DNA of 11,094 nt from Savagea sp. GTDB taxonomy: Bacteria; Bacillota; Bacilli; Bacillales_A; Planococcaceae. The first letter of the stretch is position 1. Each line of letters starts with the position of its first letter. Of the stretch, positions 6,866-11,094 are shown in pieces. The translations under genes were made by a program, and so were the position numbers. The stretch spans positions 1 to 11,094 of the forward strand of contig JASKZX010000005.1 in assembly GCA_030147435.1 (NCBI GenBank). Direction: 5' to 3'. The notes under the pieces are model-generated. The model saw only the letters and a program-made list of their open reading frames with translations. It did no database searches and was not told the DNA's origin.

Positions 6866-8219
6866 TCAAACTCTCTCCTTTTTTCGCTACGATCGTTTTT
6901 ATATCGGCAGTTACGATACCGTCTTGAAACTCCACTTGTAATACGTCATCTTCTTTTACGTCTTGAATACTCGTCACGAGTTGATCGTTTTGAGAAGTCA
7001 TCGTAAATCCACGACTCAATACTTGCAATGGATTTAAAGACGTTAGCATTCGCACTTGTGCATCGAACTGTTCTACTTTTCGACCGATAAACTGTTGTTG
7101 TGTTCGCACGAGTTGGCGATGTAACTGGTCAAAACGTTTTTGTTCTTCTCGTATTTTAACATGAGGAGCATACGTTTGTAATGTATAGCGTTTTTGTTCA
7201 AAGTGATGACGCTTTTCAATGAATCTCGCTTTCATTTCATAATGTAATCGTTCTGTCGTACGATCGAGACGTTCATAAAACGGTTGATAGAGACGCTCAC
7301 TATATTGAAAGGGAACCGATTGTTGAATTCGTTGAAGTCGTTCTACACTCTGTTTATATCGAGCGAGCATCGCTTGATGCATTCGCTGTCGAAAATCTTG
7401 TAGTTGTAATCGTAATGTTTCTTTTGACGGAGTGACGAGTTCTGCTGCTGCAGTAGGTGTAACTGCTCGTACATCCGCTGCGTAATCAGCTAATGTATAA
7501 TCCGTTTCGTGACCTACCGCACTGACGACAGGAATTGGGCTTGAAAAAATCGCTCGTACAACATCTTCACTATTAAACGCCCATAAATCTTCCATCGATC
7601 CTCCACCACGGCCGACGATTAATACGTCGATTTTATCTTTTTTCTCAGCGGCCCGATACAAAGCTTCTGTAATTTCTCTTGGGGCTTGTTCCCCTTGCAC
7701 AGTAACAGGAAATAATACAATTTTTGCAATCGGATAACGTCGATGAATGGTAGAAATCATATCTTGAATCGCCGCTCCTGTTCGAGCAGTAATAATTCCA
7801 ATCGTTTCAGGATATGAAGGTATCGGCTGTTTCCAACGCTCATCGAATAACCCTTCATTTTTTAATTTTTCATGCAGTTGACGTAACGCGACATAAAGCG
7901 CTCCTTCTCCTGCCGGATACATTTCTTTAGCATAGAGTTGATAACGTCCATGCGGCTCATAAACATCGATATTTCCTTGAATGAGTACGTCCATTCCGAC
8001 TTCTGGTTGAAAGGTTAATTGAGATGCATCTTTTCGAAACATCATCAAACTAATTTGAGCACGTTTATCTTTTAATGTCGCATAAATATGTCCTTGTTTA
8101 GAAATACTAACATTCGATAGTTCTCCTCGTACATATACTGTTTTTAAATACGGATCGTGTTGAAATTTATACCGTATATATTTTGTCAACGCTTGGACTG
8201 ATAAATAATTTCGTTGCAT
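6843..8219 (-). CDS. xseA: Exodeoxyribonuclease VII large subunit
   Basis: This is the catalytic subunit of exonuclease VII, 458 residues (family about 400-460). Seen: an N-terminal OB-fold (about 1-105) with VRGELSNVSISKQGHIYATLKD at 30-51 split by its conserved glycines; the catalytic domain with GIITARTGAAIQDM at 141-154, GRGGGSMEDLWAFN at 203-216 and GHETDYTLADYAADVRAPT-like sequence at 236-256 followed by AAAEL; then a long charged helical region (about 265-400), which in this family binds the small subunits; and a C-terminal SRGF motif. The ATG at 8219 has AGGAGG 7 bases upstream. A TTG immediately before it (8222) is in frame but sits only 4 bases from the site. The gene follows folD by 52 bases, and a terminator-like hairpin lies between them. 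Confidence 0.96.
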   Translation of the reverse strand: MQRNYLSVQALTKYIRYKFQHDPYLKTVYVRGELSNVSISKQGHIYATLKDKRAQISLMMFRKDASQLTFQPEVGMDVLIQGNIDVYEPHGRYQLYAKEMYPAGEGALYVALRQLHEKLKNEGLFDERWKQPIPSYPETIGIITARTGAAIQDMISTIHRRYPIAKIVLFPVTVQGEQAPREITEALYRAAEKKDKIDVLIVGRGGGSMEDLWAFNSEDVVRAIFSSPIPVVSAVGHETDYTLADYAADVRAVTPTAAAELVTPSKETLRLQLQDFRQRMHQAMLARYKQSVERLQRIQQSVPFQYSERLYQPFYERLDRTTERLHYEMKARFIEKRHHFEQKRYTLQTYAPHVKIREEQKRFDQLHRQLVRTQQQFIGRKVEQFDAQVRMLTSLNPLQVLSRGFTMTSQNDQLVTSIQDVKEDDVLQVEFQDGIVTADIKTIVAKKGESLNDERNDV

Positions 8220-8237
8220 CAAGTCGCCTCCTAATCG

Positions 8238-8266
8238 AAAAGAAACGCTGCCGGTTGGCAGCGTTT
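8238..8266 (-). terminator. Terminator-like hairpin between folD and xseA
   Basis: A perfect 10-bp stem (8243-8252 with 8257-8266) surrounds a 4-base loop. On the minus strand it ends in TTT and is followed by C and TTTT (8241-8238). It starts 5 bases after the folD stop and ends 8 bases before the xseA ribosome site. It also has a T-run in the plus direction (8264-8269), but no plus-strand gene approaches it. It would reduce, not necessarily stop, transcription into xseA-xseB-ispA. Confidence 0.75.
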
Positions 8267-8271
8267 TTTCA

Positions 8272-9123
8272 TTATTGACACATTTTTTTCGCGCTCTGTA
8301 AAGTATTGTATAAAAGCATTGTAATCGTCATAGGTCCTACGCCACCTGGTACGGGTGTGATCGCTTGTACTTTTTCTACAACGTCATCAAAATCTACATC
8401 TCCACAAAGTTTACCATTTTCATCGCGGTTCATCCCAACATCAATAACGACCGCACCTTCTTTTAAATGCTCTTTTTTAATAAACTTCGCTTGACCGATT
8501 GCCGCAATTAAAATATCTGCTTGTTTCGTATATTGTTCTAAGTTTGCTGTTTTTGAGTGACAATACGTGACCGTCGCATCATTTTGTAACAATAATTGTC
8601 CCATCGGTTTACCGACAATATTACTTCGTCCGATAATGACTGCGTGTTTTCCGGCAACGTCGATTCCTTCTCGTTCTAACAACTGCATAATTCCGAATGG
8701 AGTACATGATAAAAATGTCGATTGGCCGATCATCATTTTACCGACGTTTTCTGGATGGAAACCGTCAACATCTTTCTCCGGACGAATCGTTAAAATGACT
8801 TTATCTTCATCGATATGTTTTGGAAGTGGTAATTGCACTAAAATTCCATGAATCGAATCGTCCTCATTCAACTGTTCTACTCGTTGTAACAATTCCTCCT
8901 CAGTCGTTTCTTTCGGTAAACGAATGACTTCTGACTTCATCCCTGCTTTTGTACTCGCTTTTTCTTTGTTGCGAACATAAGTTGCACTCGCCTGATCATC
9001 TCCTACTAAAATAACGGCTAGACCGGGCTGACAACCTTTTGCAACGAGCTGGTCTACTTCTTCACGAATTTCTTCTTTAATTTTATTTCCAATTGCTTTT
9101 CCATCGATTGTTTTAGATGTCAT
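8272..9123 (-). CDS. folD: Bifunctional methylenetetrahydrofolate dehydrogenase/cyclohydrolase
   Basis: FolD interconverts 5,10-methylene-, 5,10-methenyl- and 10-formyl-tetrahydrofolate using NADP, feeding purine and formyl-Met synthesis. The product is 283 residues, the normal length. Seen: [10 protein letters not shown] at 47-56 with Tyr49 and catalytic Lys53, GILVQLPLP at 93-101, [12 protein letters not shown] at 117-128, the nucleotide-binding [11 protein letters not shown] at 165-175, and [10 protein letters not shown] at 257-266. The ATG at 9123 has AAGGAAGG about 9 bases upstream. It follows nusB by 20 bases and is probably cotranscribed with it. Nothing is missing or unusual in the protein. 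Confidence 0.97.
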   Translation of the reverse strand: MTSKTIDGKAIGNKIKEEIREEVDQLVAKGCQPGLAVILVGDDQASATYVRNKEKASTKAGMKSEVIRLPKETTEEELLQRVEQLNEDDSIHGILVQLPLPKHIDEDKVILTIRPEKDVDGFHPENVGKMMIGQSTFLSCTPFGIMQLLEREGIDVAGKHAVIIGRSNIVGKPMGQLLLQNDATVTYCHSKTANLEQYTKQADILIAAIGQAKFIKKEHLKEGAVVIDVGMNRDENGKLCGDVDFDDVVEKVQAITPVPGGVGPMTITMLLYNTLQSAKKMCQ

Positions 9124-9143
9124 TTTAAAAATCCTTCCTTCGA

Positions 9144-9515
9144 TTAATTAATTTTTGATAAAACACCATTTACAAATTTCCCTGCTTGTTCATCGCTAAA
9201 GGTTTTACATAACTCAACCGCTTCATCAATGACAACGCGTGGTGGTACATCTGTATGTAACAATTCAAACGTCGCTAAACGTAACACTGTACGTTCTACT
9301 TTCGGTAGTCGATCGAATGTCCAGTTCGTTAAATGTTCTTCGATGACTTGATCGATAGACGCTTGATGAGCAACCGTTCCTTCAACGAGAGAGGCGTAGA
9401 ACTCATCGATCGGTTCTTCGACTATATGTTGCATCGCCTCTTCTAGCGTGACTTCTGTTTGATCCATTTGAAAAAGCGTCTGCACTGCTTTCTCTCTTGC
9501 TGTACGTCGTTTCAT
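9144..9515 (-). CDS. nusB: Transcription antitermination factor NusB
   Basis: NusB binds boxA RNA with NusE (S10) and promotes antitermination, chiefly in rRNA operons. The product is 123 residues, slightly short but normal for Bacilli. Seen: the N-terminal [16 protein letters not shown] at 3-18, the core W65 and [17 protein letters not shown] at 70-86, and [16 protein letters not shown] followed by KFVNGVL at the C-terminus, the usual all-helical fold signatures. The ATG at 9515 has AAGGAG 11 bases upstream. It begins the cluster after the terminator of the acc operon, and an extended -10 lies about 40 bases before it. Confidence 0.96.
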   Translation of the reverse strand: MKRRTAREKAVQTLFQMDQTEVTLEEAMQHIVEEPIDEFYASLVEGTVAHQASIDQVIEEHLTNWTFDRLPKVERTVLRLATFELLHTDVPPRVVIDEAVELCKTFSDEQAGKFVNGVLSKIN

Positions 9516-9552
9516 ACGCTTGTAATCTCCTTCTCTCTAATATCTCTAGTTT

Positions 9553-9561
9553 ATCATATCA
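9553..9561 (-). promoter_or_regulatory. Extended -10 promoter element for nusB
   Basis: The minus strand reads TGATATGAT at 9561-9553, that is TG-N followed by TATGAT (5/6). No convincing -35 lies 16-18 bases upstream. A promoter is expected here because a strong terminator closes the previous unit. Confidence 0.45.
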
Positions 9562-9600
9562 TATTTTTATTTTAGCGAGGTCCTTTTCTGGAATCTCCTT

Positions 9601-9645
9601 AAAAAAGACAAGAAAGCAGGAGAGGGGCATCCGCTCTCCTGCTTT
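9601..9645 (-). terminator. Strong intrinsic terminator after yqhY (end of acc operon)
   Basis: A perfect 12-bp stem (9645-9634 with 9624-9613) with a 9-base loop is followed on the minus strand by CTTGTC and six T at 9606-9601. It starts 3 bases after the yqhY stop codon, separating the acc unit from nusB. Confidence 0.9.
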
Positions 9646-9648
9646 ACA

Positions 9649-10053
9649 TTACGCTTTTTGCTCTTCAAATTGAATGCCAGTAATGAACACATTCACTTCT
9701 TTTGTTTCAAGTGATGTCATATGGAAAATAGACTGGCGCACTTGTTCTTGCACTTCTTTCGCTACTTCCGGCACATTGTATCCGAATTCGACGATACAAT
9801 AAACGTCGATTGCAAGTCCATCGGCATCCCAATTTACTTTGACACCTTTTCCGTGTACGGTTTTTCCGAACTTTTCAGCAACATCTGTCGCTAAGTTCCC
9901 TTGTGTCATCGCAACACCTTGGACTTCGTTTGTCGCAATGCCGATAATAACTTCCAACACTTCGGGAGCTAAATGAATGCGACCGAGCACATCACCTGAT
10001 GCTGTTTTCTTTCCTTCGAGTGAAGGCTCCATTTTCTTTTTGTTTTGTGACAT
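9649..10053 (-). CDS. yqhY: Asp23/Gls24-family protein YqhY
   Basis: This 134-residue protein belongs to the Asp23 (DUF322) family. Seen: a short charged N-terminus, then GRIHLAPEVLEVIIGIATNE at about 24-43 (split by family-conserved positions), VQGVAMTQG, a KGVKV strand and IDVYCIVEFGYNVPEVAKEVQ at about 81-101, ending in VNVFITGIQF. There is no signal peptide or membrane segment. It follows accC by 16 bases, and in B. subtilis yqhY is cotranscribed with accB-accC. Work there links it to acetyl-CoA carboxylase function, but its molecular role is not settled. The ATG at 10053 has AAGGAGG 11 bases upstream, slightly long spacing. Family assignment is firm; function is by association. Confidence 0.93.
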   Translation of the reverse strand: MSQNKKKMEPSLEGKKTASGDVLGRIHLAPEVLEVIIGIATNEVQGVAMTQGNLATDVAEKFGKTVHGKGVKVNWDADGLAIDVYCIVEFGYNVPEVAKEVQEQVRQSIFHMTSLETKEVNVFITGIQFEEQKA

Positions 10054-10069
10054 ATTACTACACTCCTCC

Positions 10070-11094
10070 TTACTTCTCCTCTAGCACTGTATACGTCTCT
10101 AAAAATCGCGTATCAAACTGGCCAGATTGGAACACTGGATGCGCCATTATGTTCGCATGTAGCGGAATCGTCGTTTCGACACCTTCGATAATGAATTCAT
10201 CAAGTGCTCGCTTCATACGAGCTACAGCTTCTTTTCGAGTCGGTGCATGAACAATTAATTTCGCTACCATCGAGTCATAATAAGGCGGTATCTTATATCC
10301 ATTATACACGGCTGAGTCGACTCTGACACCAAAACCACCCGGAGGCATGTAAACTTTTATCTCACCCGGAGAAGGCATGAAGTTTTGGTATGGGTTTTCC
10401 GCATTAATACGGCACTCAATCGAACACCCGTCAAATGTAATATCCTCTTGATTATACCCGAGTCGTTCTCCAGATGCGATACGAATTTGTTCTTTAATTA
10501 AATCAATACCTGTGATCATCTCTGTTACCGGATGTTCTACTTGAATTCGTGTATTCATTTCCATGAAATAAAAGCGATCATTGATATGGTCATAAATAAA
10601 TTCAATCGTACCTGCTCCACGATAGTCGACTGCTTTTGCTGCACGCACAGCCGCTTCGCCCATTTCTTTTCGCGTATTTTCTGTAATTGCAGGAGAGGGA
10701 GCTTCTTCAATAAGTTTTTGCATCCGTCGTTGAATCGAACAATCTCGTTCACCTAAATGAATCGTATGTCCATACTTATCCGCTAGTACTTGTACTTCTA
10801 CGTGACGGAATGTTTCTACATACTTTTCTAAATAAACACCAGGGTTGCCGAATGCTGCCGATGCTTCTTTTTGTACCATTTGAATTCCTTTTTCTAATTC
10901 CTCTTCAGTTAGTGCTACTCGAATTCCTTTTCCACCACCACCTGCTGTCGCTTTAATGATGACCGGATACCCAATCGTTTTTGCCACTTCTTTTGCTTCT
11001 TCGATAGATTCTACAACACCATCAGAACCCGGAACGATTGGAACACCTGCTTCTTTCATCGTTTGACGAGCGACATCTTTCGTCCCCATTAACG
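10070..11094 (-). CDS. accC: Acetyl-CoA carboxylase, biotin carboxylase subunit (start beyond right edge)
   Basis: This is the last 341 or so codons of biotin carboxylase, which uses ATP and bicarbonate to carboxylate biotin on AccB for malonyl-CoA formation. The family is about 450 residues, so roughly the first quarter lies beyond the window. Seen from the edge: [29 protein letters not shown] (ATP-grasp lysine and glycine-rich loop), [35 protein letters not shown] (the metal-binding Glu and catalytic Arg region), [16 protein letters not shown] and the C-terminal biotin carboxylase domain ending [11 protein letters not shown]. The Met near 11089 is an internal family-conserved residue, not the start: the frame stays open to the edge and matches AccC on both sides of it. 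accB presumably precedes it off the window. No frameshift or stop interrupts the visible part. Confidence 0.97.
   Translation of the reverse strand, partial: LMGTKDVARQTMKEAGVPIVPGSDGVVESIEEAKEVAKTIGYPVIIKATAGGGGKGIRVALTEEELEKGIQMVQKEASAAFGNPGVYLEKYVETFRHVEVQVLADKYGHTIHLGERDCSIQRRMQKLIEEAPSPAITENTRKEMGEAAVRAAKAVDYRGAGTIEFIYDHINDRFYFMEMNTRIQVEHPVTEMITGIDLIKEQIRIASGERLGYNQEDITFDGCSIECRINAENPYQNFMPSPGEIKVYMPPGGFGVRVDSAVYNGYKIPPYYDSMVAKLIVHAPTRKEAVARMKRALDEFIIEGVETTIPLHANIMAHPVFQSGQFDTRFLETYTVLEEK

Noticed and set aside
9590..9600. Second AAGGAGATT copy before nusB, repeating the nusB ribosome site, as a small-gene start
   Set aside because: No start codon with an open frame of useful length follows at proper spacing. 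The repeat is short and could be chance.
11087..11089. ATG near the right edge as the accC start
   Set aside because: The frame stays open to the window edge and the Met falls within a conserved internal AccC segment (MGTKDVAR). The true start lies outside the window.
1..11094. A hidden mobile, defence, CRISPR or toxin-antitoxin system
   Set aside because: Coding density is near complete with conserved housekeeping genes. No direct repeat array, terminal inverted repeats, integrase or unexplained coding gap over 150 bases is present.

Overview
This window is a compact, entirely minus-strand stretch of a low- to moderate-GC Firmicutes (Bacillales) chromosome. Reading in the direction of transcription, from right edge to left, the order is accC (partial) - Asp23-family yqhY - nusB - folD - xseA - xseB - ispA - dxs - argR/ahrC - recN - glycerophosphodiester phosphodiesterase - leucine dehydrogenase (bcd, partial). 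This is the order known from the Bacillus subtilis accB-to-bcd region. The proteins match those families closely in length and motifs. No mobile element, CRISPR array, tRNA, rRNA or phage gene is visible, and nothing here looks like a new defence or mobile system.

The main departure from the Bacillus layout is what is missing. There is no tlyA/yqxC between dxs and argR. There is no spoIVB or spo0A between recN and the phosphodiesterase; only a 97-base gap with a terminator lies there. That fits a lineage that does not form spores, such as Exiguobacterium or non-sporulating Planococcaceae or Listeriaceae. The genus cannot be fixed from the sequence alone, and the sporulation genes could lie elsewhere.

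The visible signals suggest six transcription units. (1) accC-yqhY (with accB presumably off the right edge) ends at a strong hairpin at 9601-9645. (2) nusB-folD-xseA-xseB-ispA starts near an extended -10 at 9553-9561 and contains an internal terminator-like hairpin between folD and xseA (8238-8266). (3) dxs has its own promoter (5720-5747), overlapped by a perfect inverted repeat, and a short terminator (3742-3766). (4) argR-recN has a promoter carrying an ARG-box-like site in its spacer, and a long terminator (1425-1473). (5) The phosphodiesterase gene has an extended -10 directly after the recN terminator and its own terminator (597-640). (6) bcd has a strong sigma-A-type promoter (567-595) and, over the expected transcription start, a CodY-box-like palindrome.

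Functionally the genes cover malonyl-CoA formation for lipid synthesis (accC, and yqhY by association), transcription antitermination (nusB), one-carbon folate metabolism (folD), DNA repair (xseA/xseB, recN), isoprenoid synthesis (dxs, ispA), arginine control (argR), glycerophosphodiester breakdown and branched-chain amino-acid catabolism (bcd). Start codons were refined by Shine-Dalgarno spacing and family alignment. Most notably, recN starts at a TTG (3185), dxs at an ATG (5663), xseA at an ATG (8219) and ispA at an ATG (6645).
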